Shown: piece by piece, positions 53,631 through 62,560 of the stretch
Numbering within the stretch: position 1 is the first letter of the stretch
Layout: each line of letters starts with the position of its first letter
Assembly (NCBI RefSeq): GCF_008704655.1
Contig: NZ_CP023688.1
Span: forward strand, 1,612,001 to 1,676,000
Length of the DNA: 64,000 nucleotides
Source of the DNA: Streptomyces rimosus
GTDB taxonomy: Bacteria; Actinomycetota; Actinomycetes; Streptomycetales; Streptomycetaceae
Direction: 5' to 3'
The notes under the pieces: generated by a model
Told to the model about the DNA's origin: nothing
What the model saw: the letters and a program-made list of their open reading frames with translations, nothing else
The model's database searches: none
Position numbers and translations under genes: made by a program

Positions 53631-54590
53631 CTAAGCCGCCCGCGCCGTGTGGAACGTCTGGGCGGAGAGCCAGAAGAGGTCCGGGCGCCGGGTGGCCCCG
53701 AGCGGGTCGTCCGGGTCGAGGAGGCGGGCGAGGGTGGCGCGGTCGTCCTCGTCCAGGAACTCGGCGAAGACCTCGGTGGCGCGGTCCAGTTGCCGGGTGA
53801 TGTGCCGACGCTGGGCCGCGTCCAGCGGGGCGGGCACGTCCAGCAGGAAGCTGCGGCTGCGCGGGGACACCAGGCCCGCGCCGGTCAGCAGGGCGGGCCA
53901 GTCCTCCACGACGCCGCGGGCGCCGGGCAGCGCCGCGCGCATCCGGGCGAACCAGTCCTCGCGCACCGCCTCCAGACGGGCTTCGAAGCCGGGGCGGCCG
54001 AAGCCGAAGTCGCGGGGCAGCATGCGCGACGACAGGCCGCCCTCGGACGCGACGAGCAGGCCGCCCGGGCGCAGCCGGCCGGCCAGGGCGGCCACCGCGG
54101 CGGCCTGGTCGCCGACGTGGTGCAGGGCCTTGCTGGACCAGATGAGGTCGGCGTCGCCGAGGCCGCCGAGGCCGTCGGGCAGTTCACCGACGTGGGTACG
54201 GAAGCGGTCGCCGAGGCCGAGGCGGGCGGCGCGGTCCCAGGCGCGTTCGAGGAGCGCCTCGGTCGGGTCCACCGCCACGACTTCGGCCTGCGGGAAGGCG
54301 CGGGCGAGCAGGCAGCTGGTGACTCCGGGGCCGCTGCCGACGTCGAGTACCCGGCGTACCGCGTCGCGGCCCGGCCCGGACGGCTCGGTCAGCAGGTCGC
54401 GCAGCCAGGCCGTGGCCTGGTCGAGCATCGACGTCTGGAATTCCGCCTCGCCTTCGAGGTGGGCGGCGAGCGCTTCCCAGTCGACGGTGGTGTGGTCGTG
54501 GTGATGCTGGTGCCGGTGGTCGGCCGGGCCGTGGTCGTGGCCGGGTACGCCGGGTGCCGGGGTGGTGGTGCCGTGGCTGTGGTCGGTCAT
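53631..54590 (-). CDS. SAM-dependent methyltransferase with His-rich N-terminus
   Basis: This 319-residue enzyme has the SAM motif VLDVGSGPGVTSCLLARAFPQAEVVAVDPT (given in part), IWSSKALHHVGD and LRPGGLLVASEGG. The first 35 residues hold many His and Asp (GHDHGPADHRHQHHHDH), suggesting metal binding. The family resembles UbiE-like methyltransferases. The ATG at 54590 is used. It is divergent from the DUF1266 gene. Whether the His-rich tail matters is unknown. Confidence 0.88.
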   Translation of the reverse strand: MTDHSHGTTTPAPGVPGHDHGPADHRHQHHHDHTTVDWEALAAHLEGEAEFQTSMLDQATAWLRDLLTEPSGPGRDAVRRVLDVGSGPGVTSCLLARAFPQAEVVAVDPTEALLERAWDRAARLGLGDRFRTHVGELPDGLGGLGDADLIWSSKALHHVGDQAAAVAALAGRLRPGGLLVASEGGLSSRMLPRDFGFGRPGFEARLEAVREDWFARMRAALPGARGVVEDWPALLTGAGLVSPRSRSFLLDVPAPLDAAQRRHITRQLDRATEVFAEFLDEDDRATLARLLDPDDPLGATRRPDLFWLSAQTFHTARAA

Positions 54591-54695
54591 GGACCGAGGG
54601 TCCGGCAGGGCGCACCCAAGGGCAACCTTTGTTGCCGGTCCGGCAAGACACCCCGCGTCCGGCCCGGTGAGCCGGCCACCGTAAGGTCTTGGGCC

Positions 54696-55757
54696 GTGGG
54701 AACTCCAGGATGGATACCGCCGACCGAAACGGAACGGCGGCTGTGTGAGGCGGGCGCGCGGGGCGACTGGGAAGGCCAGATCGCGGCGGTGGCGGGCGAG
54801 GACCTGTATTTGGTGGTGCCCCAGCAGGGCCAGGACCCGCTGCCGGTCTACGAGGACCCGGCCGTGGGCGGCACCTGTATCCCGGTGACGACCCGCGGCA
54901 TGCTGCCGCCCTGGCACCCGCAGCAGTTCTTCGACCGGGTGACGATCGAGGAACTGGCGATGGACTGGCCGAACGACAAGTGGAAGCTGGCGGTCAACCC
55001 GGGCACGCCGTGCGCCGCGTACCTGCCGGCCACCGCCGCGCACCGCGCCGCCTGGACGCGGATCAGGGCCCAGTACGGCGTACGGCCCGGCGGGCTGCTG
55101 AGCACCCACTTCGGCGGGCCGTTGCACGGCCCGCTCGCCCAGGGGCTCGCCTGCGGCGCGCCTGTCGCGGTGCACCACAGCGTGCCGTGGAACGAGCTGG
55201 GCACCGCTTTCCTCGACTACTCGGCCGACGCCGAGCTGCTGCGCGAGCAGTGGTCGGTGGTCGATCCGCCGTCCTGGCAGCAGCGCCTCGGCCAGCTGCT
55301 CGACGCGCAGTTCGTGCCTGCCGGGACGGAGGCCGCGCTGCGGGCCCGGAGCGGCGGGGAGCGGGAAGAGGAGAAGGCCGGGGCGGGTTCCGGCGAGGTG
55401 CCGGAGCTGGTGGAGAAGTACGAGGAGCGGTTCCGCGCGGACGGGGTACTGCCCGCCGACGGGCGGGTGAAGTCGCTCGTCGCCCTGGATTACGCGCACG
55501 CCGTCGCCCTCGTCCGCTGGGGACTGGGCGCCCGCCTCTGCGCGCCGCCGGAGGCCGAGCAGGCGGTGCTGCGCGCCGGGGAGCTGGCGCGGGCGGCGTA
55601 CGGCTCGTGGCAGGAGTTCTCGGCCGGGTACGCGCTGGGCCGGGCGCTGGCCTTCGACAACGGCTGGTTCGGCGCGGCGTACCAGGAGGCCGTGCACATT
55701 CACCGTGTCCTCACCCAGGACCCGGCCTCGCCGTGGGTGGGCCTGCCGCTGGCCTGA
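54696..55757 (+). CDS. DUF1266 domain protein with SseB-like N-terminus
   Basis: This 353-residue protein starts VGTPGWIPPTETERRLCEAGARGDWEG in part, has an SseB-like first half (DLYLVVPQQGQDPLPVYE, KLAVNPGTPCAAYLP) and ends with a DUF1266 region (YEERFRADGVLPADGRV, VRWGLGARL, SAGYALGRALAFD, TQDPASPWV). It may be leaderless: TAAGGT stands 8 nt before the GTG. Function is unknown; relatives are numerous in Streptomyces. Confidence 0.82.
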   Translation: MGTPGWIPPTETERRLCEAGARGDWEGQIAAVAGEDLYLVVPQQGQDPLPVYEDPAVGGTCIPVTTRGMLPPWHPQQFFDRVTIEELAMDWPNDKWKLAVNPGTPCAAYLPATAAHRAAWTRIRAQYGVRPGGLLSTHFGGPLHGPLAQGLACGAPVAVHHSVPWNELGTAFLDYSADAELLREQWSVVDPPSWQQRLGQLLDAQFVPAGTEAALRARSGGEREEEKAGAGSGEVPELVEKYEERFRADGVLPADGRVKSLVALDYAHAVALVRWGLGARLCAPPEAEQAVLRAGELARAAYGSWQEFSAGYALGRALAFDNGWFGAAYQEAVHIHRVLTQDPASPWVGLPLA

Positions 55758-55787
55758 GGGGCACGTACGCGGGCGACCGTACCGCCG

Positions 55788-56186
55788 TCAGGTGATGTCC
55801 GTGACCGTCACCGTCACGGTGACCGTCGGAGCGCCTCCGCCCTCCTCCCCCGACGCCTCCCCGAGCACCTCGCGCACCGCCGCCACGACGCGCGGCCGGA
55901 CCGCGCGGGTCACGTCCAGGGCGCGGTGGCCGCGCCGGACCGCCAGGTGGACGCGGAGTCGCCACTCGCCGGGGCCGGGCCCGTGCTCGGCACGTACGCC
56001 CGCGACGCGGCCGTTCCGTACCGCCGAAGGGGCCGCCGCGGAGCCCGTACGCGACGCTCGCCCGGCCACCGTCCCCCGCAGCAGTTCGCCGAACCCGGGC
56101 CGGAGGAAGGCGACACCGGGCGTGTCCTTGGCGGCACCGGCCGCGGCCCGCAGGACCGCCCCGCGCAGTTGCGCGTCACCGTTCAT
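55788..56186 (-). CDS. Gls24/Asp23-like small protein
   Basis: This 132-residue protein has an Asp23-like core (WRLRVHLAVRRGHRALDVTRAVRPRVVAAVREVL in part) and ends in an alternating strand VTVTVTVTDIT. It is the last gene of the sigma-factor operon; its ATG overlaps the stop of the preceding gene (ATGA). Gls24 proteins are linked to envelope stress. The exact role is unknown. Confidence 0.75.
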   Translation of the reverse strand: MNGDAQLRGAVLRAAAGAAKDTPGVAFLRPGFGELLRGTVAGRASRTGSAAAPSAVRNGRVAGVRAEHGPGPGEWRLRVHLAVRRGHRALDVTRAVRPRVVAAVREVLGEASGEEGGGAPTVTVTVTVTDIT

Positions 56187-56821
56187 GAGGTGCTCCTCTC
56201 CCCCGTGTCCGGGCCGTCGCCGGTGTCGCTCTCCATGAGGTCGACCACCCTGACGTCGATGTGCTCGACGGCCAGGCCGACGCCGTCCCGCGCCGCCGCG
56301 CGGACCCGTTCGCGTACCCGGTCGGCGAGGGCGGGCAGCGGCCACGCGTACCCGGCGACCAGTTCCAGCGCCACCTTCATGGGCCCCCGCGGCGCCAGCA
56401 GGGTGACACGGCAGCTGCCCGCCTGTACGTCCGGCAGCATCTCGGCCGCCGCGCGGATGACCTTGGCGGCCGCGGCTTCGGTGATCCACGCGTCGTCCTC
56501 GGGCTCACCCAGCGGCAGCGTCCGCCCCGGGCGGAGTTCGGTCCTGACCAGGTCCATCACCCGGGCCGTGAAGCGTTCGGTGTCCTGGTCCTCGGTGTCG
56601 CGCCCGGCCTCTCCGGCAGCCTCCCGGGCCTCGCGTACGTAGCTGTCCAGCACGCCGAGTCCGTCCAGGGCCTCCTGGCAGTACGGGCACTCCTCGGCGT
56701 GCGGGCCGGTGAGCGGGGCCGTGCCCGCGTCCCCGCCCGGGTCGCCATCCCGCTCCGCCCACACGGATGACAGCGTGCGGCCGCACGGCAGGGTCGGGTC
56801 GTCGTGCTCGCCTAGCGCCAT
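56183..56821 (-). CDS. Zinc-motif anti-sigma-like protein fused to a Gls24/Asp23 domain
   Basis: This 212-residue protein has an N-terminal HxxxCxxC motif (PHAEECPYCQEAL), the signature of zinc-binding anti-sigma domains. Its C-terminal half is Asp23/Gls24-like (CRVTLLAPRGPMKVALELVAGYAWPLPALADRVRERV in part). There is no membrane segment, so it would be a soluble regulator. It overlaps the sigma gene by 10 bases, so production is coupled. The fusion suggests that a Gls24 domain senses envelope stress and releases the sigma factor; that is inference. Confidence 0.8.
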   Translation of the reverse strand: MALGEHDDPTLPCGRTLSSVWAERDGDPGGDAGTAPLTGPHAEECPYCQEALDGLGVLDSYVREAREAAGEAGRDTEDQDTERFTARVMDLVRTELRPGRTLPLGEPEDDAWITEAAAAKVIRAAAEMLPDVQAGSCRVTLLAPRGPMKVALELVAGYAWPLPALADRVRERVRAAARDGVGLAVEHIDVRVVDLMESDTGDGPDTGERSTS

Positions 56822-57360
56822 GCGCCCATCGCCTCCGTCAGATAGCGGCGTGCTCGGAAGACCCTGCCACGGACCGCCTGGTGGCTGATGCCCACCACGT
56901 CGGCGATCTCCTCGTACGGCAGGCCGTGCAGTTCGCGCAGCACCCAGCAGGCGCGCTGCTCCGGGGTGAGCCCGTCCATGGCCCGCGTCAGCGCCTCGAC
57001 GGCGGCGGTCGACTCGGCCGCCCGCACCGGTGACGACGCGTGCTCGGGCGCGGTCGGCTCCGGGACGGAGCCGAGGTCCTGGGTGAGGGGTTTGCGGGTC
57101 CGCAGCAGATTCAGGCAGCGGTTGGTGACGATGCGGTACATCCAGGTCGCGAAGGCGGCGTCGCCGCGGAATTCCGGGATTCTGCGCCAGGCGCTCACGA
57201 AGGCGTCCTGTACGGCGTCCTCCGCGTCGGTGCGGCTGCCGAGCAGCCGGGTCGCCAGGCGCAGGAGCTGAGCGCTGTGCCGGCGTACGAGCACCTCGAA
57301 GGCCCCCTCGTCCCCCTCCCCGGCACGTACGGCCAGCAGGGCATCGCTGGGTTCGGGCAC
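56812..57360 (-). CDS. ECF RNA polymerase sigma factor
   Basis: This 182-residue protein has sigma-2 (LVRRHSAQLLRLATRLLGSRTDAEDAVQDAFVSAWRRIPEF in part) and sigma-4 (LTPEQRACWVLRELHGLPYEEIADVVGISHQAV in part) regions. The GTG at 57360 has AAGGAG 7 nt upstream. It leads a three-gene operon with its putative zinc anti-sigma partner and a second Gls24-like gene. A MITE-like element begins about 50 bp upstream of its start. Confidence 0.92.
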   Translation of the reverse strand: MPEPSDALLAVRAGEGDEGAFEVLVRRHSAQLLRLATRLLGSRTDAEDAVQDAFVSAWRRIPEFRGDAAFATWMYRIVTNRCLNLLRTRKPLTQDLGSVPEPTAPEHASSPVRAAESTAAVEALTRAMDGLTPEQRACWVLRELHGLPYEEIADVVGISHQAVRGRVFRARRYLTEAMGAWR

Positions 57361-57412
57361 TCACCGGCTCCTTCCTCGCTGTTGCCGTGCGCACGGGGCC
57401 GCGCCGCCACGC

Positions 57413-57643
57413 CTAGGGCGTGTCTTTCGGATCATCCTGGGCCCGCGACGCCTGGCACGGCACTCCCCCAGCTACCGCTGGGAGGTGCCCCCACGCGGCG
57501 TTGTCGCATCACCCACGGACACCCAGTCCGAGGGCAATGCTCCGCCTTGCGAGGCTCCCCCGCAGCCCTGGACGGGCGCGGGAGGTGCCCCCATCACCAG
57601 ACGCCGCGGGCTGCTCCAGGCTGATCCAAAAGACACGCCCTAG
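57413..57643. mobile_element. MITE-like element, 231 bp with 22-bp terminal inverted repeats
   Basis: The ends match in inverted orientation at 20 of 22 positions, beginning CTAGGGCGTGTCTT at the left and ending AAGACACGCCCTAG at the right. The outer C-TA-G suggests a TA target duplication. The interior has a hairpin (CCCCCAGC...GCTGGGAGG) and no gene. It lies in the upstream region of the ECF operon and could carry or break promoter signals. Confidence 0.8.
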
Positions 57644-57854
57644 GTCATAGCCCCGTACGCCCCGTTGGACACCTGCCGGCGCCGAACGTCACGCGGACAC
57701 CGGCATCCGCCCGGCGGCCCGGCACCGCTGCGCGGCCGTTCCGCCGCGTACCGGGCGTTCTGGTGCGCCGTACACGCTTGTACGCTGCGCGAACGGGCAG
57801 ACGGACCAGGCCGGGCGAGCAGCCCGGCCGCATCGGGGAGAGGACGGACAGACG

Positions 57855-58814
57855 ATGAGCGGGAGCGGTAACGGCCGCGGGCCGCAGCGGGCGCTGCTGA
57901 CCACCGGAGCCGGCCGTACGCGCGCGCGGAGCGCGGCGCTGCCGAGCTGGCCCCGGATCCGGACCGCGGCCCGCCGTACCCCGGTCTCGATCTGGAACGA
58001 CGACGTGTCCGACTGGGCGGCCAGCCTGACGTACTACTCGGTGCTGGCCCTGCTGCCGTCCGTGATCGTCACCATCTCGCTGATCGGCATCGCCGCTCCG
58101 GAGGCCACCGAGGAGCTGATCAACCACGTCAGTTCGCTCGCCCCGGCCGGGTCCGGCGCGACCGTCCGCCGGGCGCTGGTGACCATGGCCCACCAGCGGA
58201 CCGCCGCGTGGATGCTGGTGGGCGGCGGGACCGTGAGCGCCCTGTGGTCCTCGTGCAGCTATCTGGCGGTGTTCCGGCGGGCCCTGCACGCCATGCACCG
58301 GGTGCGCGACGACCGGCCGCCGTGGCACAAGGCGCCGCGCATCCTGGCGACGGCGCTGCTGCTGATGGCGCTGCTGATCAGCAGCGCCGGGGCCCTGGTG
58401 GTCAGCGGCCCGCTGGCGCACGCGGCCGCGCGGGGGCTGGGCCTGGGCGAAGGCAGCGGGGCGGTGTGGGACCTGTTGCAGTGGCCGCTGCTGTTGCTGC
58501 TGGCGATCGTGCTGGTGATGGTGCTCTTCCGTACGGGCCCCTCCCGCACGCGCGGGCGGCGGGCGGTGCCCGGCGGGGTGGTCGCGGTGCTGCTGTGGCT
58601 GGTGTCCTCGGCGGGGTTCACGTTCTACGCGTCGTACGTGGGCACCTTCAACCGCCTCTACGGGTCGCTCGCCGGGCCCGTGGTCTTCCTGATATGGCTG
58701 TGGTTCTCCCACCTGTCCCTGCTGAGCGGCGCCCAGTTCAACGCCGAGCTGGCCCGTATGGAGAACGCGGACAGCGCCCCGGAGGACAAAACCGGCAAGG
58801 CCGCGGACGGCTGA
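57855..58814 (+). CDS. YihY/UPF0761 family inner-membrane protein
   Basis: This 319-residue protein has about six membrane segments, the family opening WAASLTYYSVLALLPSVIVTIS and the end motif GSLAGPVVFLIWLWFSHLSLLSGAQFNAEL (given in part). The N-terminus is Arg-rich and the C-terminus acidic. The family was once taken for ribonuclease BN, which is wrong; the real function is unknown. The ATG at 57855 follows GGGAGAGG. Confidence 0.9.
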   Translation: MSGSGNGRGPQRALLTTGAGRTRARSAALPSWPRIRTAARRTPVSIWNDDVSDWAASLTYYSVLALLPSVIVTISLIGIAAPEATEELINHVSSLAPAGSGATVRRALVTMAHQRTAAWMLVGGGTVSALWSSCSYLAVFRRALHAMHRVRDDRPPWHKAPRILATALLLMALLISSAGALVVSGPLAHAAARGLGLGEGSGAVWDLLQWPLLLLLAIVLVMVLFRTGPSRTRGRRAVPGGVVAVLLWLVSSAGFTFYASYVGTFNRLYGSLAGPVVFLIWLWFSHLSLLSGAQFNAELARMENADSAPEDKTGKAADG

Positions 58815-58856
58815 GCGCACCCGCCCGCAGCCGTACGGACGGCCGGGCGCGCCCGC

Positions 58857-59168
58857 TCAGCTCGCCCCGTGGCCGGTGGCGATCTCCTCGACCCGCCGCG
58901 CCAGTGTGAAGTCGAGTCCGGTGATCGCGTTGCCGGCGCTGTGGGTGTTCACGGCGAGGGTGAGGGTGTTGTAGCCGAGGGTCAGCTGGGAGTGGTGGCC
59001 CAGCTCCTCCTGGATCTGGGCGACGTGCACCACCATCGCGGCGGCCGGCAGGTGCCGTTCGAAGCTGTACGTGCGGGTCAGCCTGCCGTCCGCCACCGAC
59101 CAGCCGGGCAGCTCCGCGAGGCGGTCCTCGATCTCCTTGTCCGTCAGCGGGTCCACCGATGCGTCCAT
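58857..59168 (-). CDS. Pterin-4a-carbinolamine dehydratase
   Basis: This 103-residue enzyme has the motif EELGHHSQLTLGYNTLTLAV with H58, H59 and H76 plus D86. It recycles the hydroxypterin made by aromatic amino acid hydroxylases. No hydroxylase gene is nearby. The ATG at 59168 has GGAG 4 nt upstream; the longer reading to 59312 lacks similarity. Confidence 0.92.
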   Translation of the reverse strand: MDASVDPLTDKEIEDRLAELPGWSVADGRLTRTYSFERHLPAAAMVVHVAQIQEELGHHSQLTLGYNTLTLAVNTHSAGNAITGLDFTLARRVEEIATGHGAS

Positions 59169-59397
59169 CTCGCTCCGCCTCTCCGTCCACCGCATACGTC
59201 CCGGCGCACCGTCCGCATCACCGGGCCGTCCGCGTCGTGTTGATGGCATTGATTCCAGCAGTTCCAGCGTGGCACGCCGAGGACGCTTTCGCGCCAATGT
59301 GCGCACGGCCACGCGACGGGCTTCCGGGACACGGGGGCCGCTCCTATGCTCCTGCGCCTGACGAGTCGGCCGTTACGCGGCGTAGTGGGGAGTGACC

Positions 59398-61227
59398 GTG
59401 GGCAGCGTGAACCGTATGGAGCACCAGTGCACAGACGGTAAGGGGAGTCCGCGGCGAGCGTTCCTCGGCCGGGCCGCCGCGGTGGGCGGCGCGCTCGCCC
59501 TGGGGGCCGGGGGGACGGCCGTCGCCGCGCCCGCGCCGGCCGGGGCCCGTCGCCGCAGGGCGGGCCGGACCGTGGCCGTGCTCGGCGGCGGTGTGGCCGG
59601 GCTGACCGCCGCCCACGAACTGGCCGAACGCGGCTTCCAGGTCACCGTCTACGAGCGCAAGCCGGGCGGGCTGGGCGGCAAGGCCCGCAGCATGGACGTA
59701 CCGGGCAGCGCGCGCGGCGGGCGCAAGCCGCTGCCCGGCGAGCACGGCTTCCGTTTCATTCCGGGCATCTACCACAACCTGCCGGACACCCTGCGCCGCA
59801 TCCCGTTCCCCGGCAACGCCAACGGCTGCCACGACAACCTCGTCGCCTCCACCGAGGTGATGTTCGCCCGTACCGGCGGCCGGGAGGACATCCGCCTCCC
59901 GTTCTCCATGATCGGCACTCCCCCGCCCGTCCTGACCCCCGACGCGTTCCTGCGCATGCTGACCGGGCTGTTGCAGACCGCCACGCATCTGCCCGCCCAC
60001 GAGATCGCGTACTTCGCCAACCGGCTGCTGGTGTTCCTGACCAGCTGCGACCGGCGCCGGCTGGAGGTGTGGGAGCACACGCCGTGGTGGCGGTTCGTAC
60101 GGGCCGCGTCGATGTCGCCGGACTACCAGCGGCTGCTGGCCATCGGCCTGACCCGCAACATCGTGGCGACCAAGGCGGAGATCGCGTCCACCCGGACCGT
60201 GGCGACCTGCGCCGAGGCGTTCGTCTTCAACGTGCTGGGCCGGGGCGCCGACGGGCAGCCCGACCGGGTGCTGAACCTGCCCACCAACGAGGCGTGGATC
60301 GACCCGTGGGTGGCGCATCTGCGGTCGCTGGGCGTGGCGTTCCGCGTCGGGTGGTCCGTACGGGATCTGCGGCTCGCGGGCGGCCGGATCGCGGAGGCGG
60401 TCGTCACCGACCCGCAGGGGGCGCGGCAGTCGGTCGTCGCCGACCACTTCGTCCAGGCGATGCCGGTCGAGCACGCCCGCAGGACCTGGAACGTCGCCGT
60501 CCGCGCAGCCGATCCCCAGCTGGCGCGCTGCGACAAGCTGGCGACCGACTGGATGACGGGCATCCAGTTCTACCTGACCGAGCCGACGCCCATCATCCAC
60601 GGGCACATCAACCACATCGACTCGCCGTGGTCGCTGACCTCGGTCGGTCAGGCGCAGTACTGGAAGAGCCGCGATGTCCCGGCCGACTACGGGGACGGGA
60701 CGGTCGCCGACTGCCTGTCCGTGGACATCTCGGAGTGGGACAAGCCGGGCATCCTGTACGGGAAGACGGCCAAGCAGTGCACCCGCGAGGAGATCGCGCA
60801 GGAAGTCTGGGCGCAGATGAAGGGCGGCCTCAACGACACCGGTGAGCATGTGCTGCTCGACGCGAAGCTGCACTCCTGGTTCCTGGACCCGGCCGTCGGC
60901 GGGCTCGGCACCCCGCACCCCACCAACGACGAGCAGCTGCTCATCCACCCCACCGGCACCTGGTTCAACCGGCCCGCGTCCCGTACGGCGATTCCCAACC
61001 TCTTCCTCGCCGGTGACTACGTGGCCGTCGACATCGACCTGGCGACCATGGAGGGCGCCAACGCGTCCGCCCGCCAGGCCGTGAACGCGCTGCTGGACGC
61101 GTCCGGTTCCGGCGCCGGGCGGTGCACGGTCACGCCCCTGTACCGCGCCCCGGAGTTCGCGGCGCTGAAGCGGCACGACGAGACCCGCTACCGGCTCGGG
61201 CTGCCCAACGCGTTCGACCTGGGGTGA
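59398..61227 (+). CDS. Tat-exported FAD-dependent oxidoreductase (amine-oxidase/HpnE-like)
   Basis: This 609-residue flavoprotein has a twin-arginine signal (SPRRAFLGRAAAVGGALALG), a FAD-binding fold (VAVLGGGVAGLTAAHELAERGFQVTVYERKPGG in part) and the C-terminal FAD motif LFLAGDYVAVDIDLATMEGANASARQAVNALL in part. It belongs to the NAD(P)-binding hydroxysqualene dehydroxylase/phytoene desaturase group. The GTG at 59398 has GGGGAG 5-6 nt upstream; GTG 59392 and ATG 59416 are alternatives. An exported redox enzyme with no partner gene adjacent is unusual. The substrate is unknown. Confidence 0.88.
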   Translation: MGSVNRMEHQCTDGKGSPRRAFLGRAAAVGGALALGAGGTAVAAPAPAGARRRRAGRTVAVLGGGVAGLTAAHELAERGFQVTVYERKPGGLGGKARSMDVPGSARGGRKPLPGEHGFRFIPGIYHNLPDTLRRIPFPGNANGCHDNLVASTEVMFARTGGREDIRLPFSMIGTPPPVLTPDAFLRMLTGLLQTATHLPAHEIAYFANRLLVFLTSCDRRRLEVWEHTPWWRFVRAASMSPDYQRLLAIGLTRNIVATKAEIASTRTVATCAEAFVFNVLGRGADGQPDRVLNLPTNEAWIDPWVAHLRSLGVAFRVGWSVRDLRLAGGRIAEAVVTDPQGARQSVVADHFVQAMPVEHARRTWNVAVRAADPQLARCDKLATDWMTGIQFYLTEPTPIIHGHINHIDSPWSLTSVGQAQYWKSRDVPADYGDGTVADCLSVDISEWDKPGILYGKTAKQCTREEIAQEVWAQMKGGLNDTGEHVLLDAKLHSWFLDPAVGGLGTPHPTNDEQLLIHPTGTWFNRPASRTAIPNLFLAGDYVAVDIDLATMEGANASARQAVNALLDASGSGAGRCTVTPLYRAPEFAALKRHDETRYRLGLPNAFDLG

Positions 61228-61237
61228 GAGCGAGGTC

Positions 61238-62494
61238 CTACCCGGAGCCGGCGCGGGCCGCCTTCCCCAGGAGCAGTTCCCGCTCGCGTACGTTGTGTGC
61301 CAGGGCCGCTGCCCGCTCGAACTCCTCGCGCGCCTCGGCGGCCCGCCCCAGGCGGTCCAGCAGCTCGCCGCGGACGCTCGGCAGCAAGTGGTAGCTCTTC
61401 AGGGCGGGTTCGCCGGTGAGCGCGTCCACCAGTTTCAGGGCGGCGGCGGGGCCTTCGGACATCGAGACGGCGACCGCCCGGTTCAGCTCCACCACCGGGG
61501 AGGGGCACAGGGCCAGCAACTGGTCGTAGAGGGCGGCGATGGCGGCCCAGTCGGTGTCCTCGTAACGGGCGGCCATGGCGTGGCACGCGGCGATCGCGGC
61601 CTGGAGGGAGTACGGGCCGCGGCCCGCGCGGTGCAGGGCGTCCACGCCCCGGCGGATGAGCATGCGGTTCCACCTGGCGCGGTTCTGGTCGGCGAGCAAC
61701 ACCGGCTCGCCGTCCGGCCCCGTACGGGCGGGGATGCGCGACGCCTGGAACTCCAGCAGCGCGGCGAGGCCGTGCACTTCGGGCTCGCCGGGCATCAGGT
61801 TCGCCAGGACTCGGGCCAGGCGCAGCGCGTCCTCGCACAGGGCCGGGCGCACCAGGTCGTCGCCGGCCGTCGCGGAGTACCCCTCGTTGAAGACGAGGTA
61901 GATGACCTCCAGGACGGAGGAGAGGCGGTCCGCCCGGTCGCTGCCGTACGGGACCTCGAAGGGGACCTGAGCCTTGGCGAGCGCCCGCCTGGCGCGGACG
62001 ATCCGCTGCGCAACAGTCGCCTCCGGCACCAGGAATGCGCGGGCGATCTCCGAGGTGGTCAGCCCGCCCAGCAGCCGCAGGGTGAGCGCGATACGGGCGG
62101 GTGCGGCCAGCACGGGGTGGCAGGCCGTGAAGATCAGCCGCAGCAGGTCGTCGTCGATGTCCTCCGGGCCCGCCGGTTCGGGCGGTGGCGGCGCGTCCTC
62201 CAACGTCCGCCCGACCTCGGCCAGTTTGCGCGCGTAGGTCTCCTTGCGGCGTACGAGGTCGATGGCGCGGTGCTTGGCGGTGGCCATGAGCCAGGCGCCC
62301 GGGTTGTCCGGCACGCCCGACTCCGGCCACCGCTCCAGCGCGGCGACCAGGGCGTCCTGCGCGATCTCCTCGGCGATGCCCACGTCCCGCACGACGCGGG
62401 TGACACCGGCGATGATCCGCGCGGACTCGATCCTGAACACCGTCTCGACCGCTTCGGCCGTGCCTGCCGTCGTACGTCCTGCCGTCACGGCCAC
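61238..62494 (-). CDS. ECF42-type RNA polymerase sigma factor with C-terminal helical extension
   Basis: This 418-residue protein has sigma-2 (IAEEIAQDALVAALERWPESGVPDNPGAWLMATAKHRAIDLVRR in part), sigma-4 (LGGLTTSEIARAFLVPEATVAQRIVRARR in part) and a long TPR-like C-terminus (LSSVLEVIYLVFNEGYSAT, YSLQAAIAACHA). That is the ECF42 layout, which works without a membrane anti-sigma factor. It follows the YCII gene by 66 bp, the usual pairing. The GTG at 62494 lacks a good ribosome site; GTG 62488 is an alternative. Confidence 0.92.
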   Translation of the reverse strand: MAVTAGRTTAGTAEAVETVFRIESARIIAGVTRVVRDVGIAEEIAQDALVAALERWPESGVPDNPGAWLMATAKHRAIDLVRRKETYARKLAEVGRTLEDAPPPPEPAGPEDIDDDLLRLIFTACHPVLAAPARIALTLRLLGGLTTSEIARAFLVPEATVAQRIVRARRALAKAQVPFEVPYGSDRADRLSSVLEVIYLVFNEGYSATAGDDLVRPALCEDALRLARVLANLMPGEPEVHGLAALLEFQASRIPARTGPDGEPVLLADQNRARWNRMLIRRGVDALHRAGRGPYSLQAAIAACHAMAARYEDTDWAAIAALYDQLLALCPSPVVELNRAVAVSMSEGPAAALKLVDALTGEPALKSYHLLPSVRGELLDRLGRAAEAREEFERAAALAHNVRERELLLGKAARAGSG

Positions 62495-62560
62495 CCATCA
62501 GAGCAGCCGGACGCGGGAGCGGCAAGCGCGTTCGGCACGGCGGTCCCCGGCGGGGCCGGG

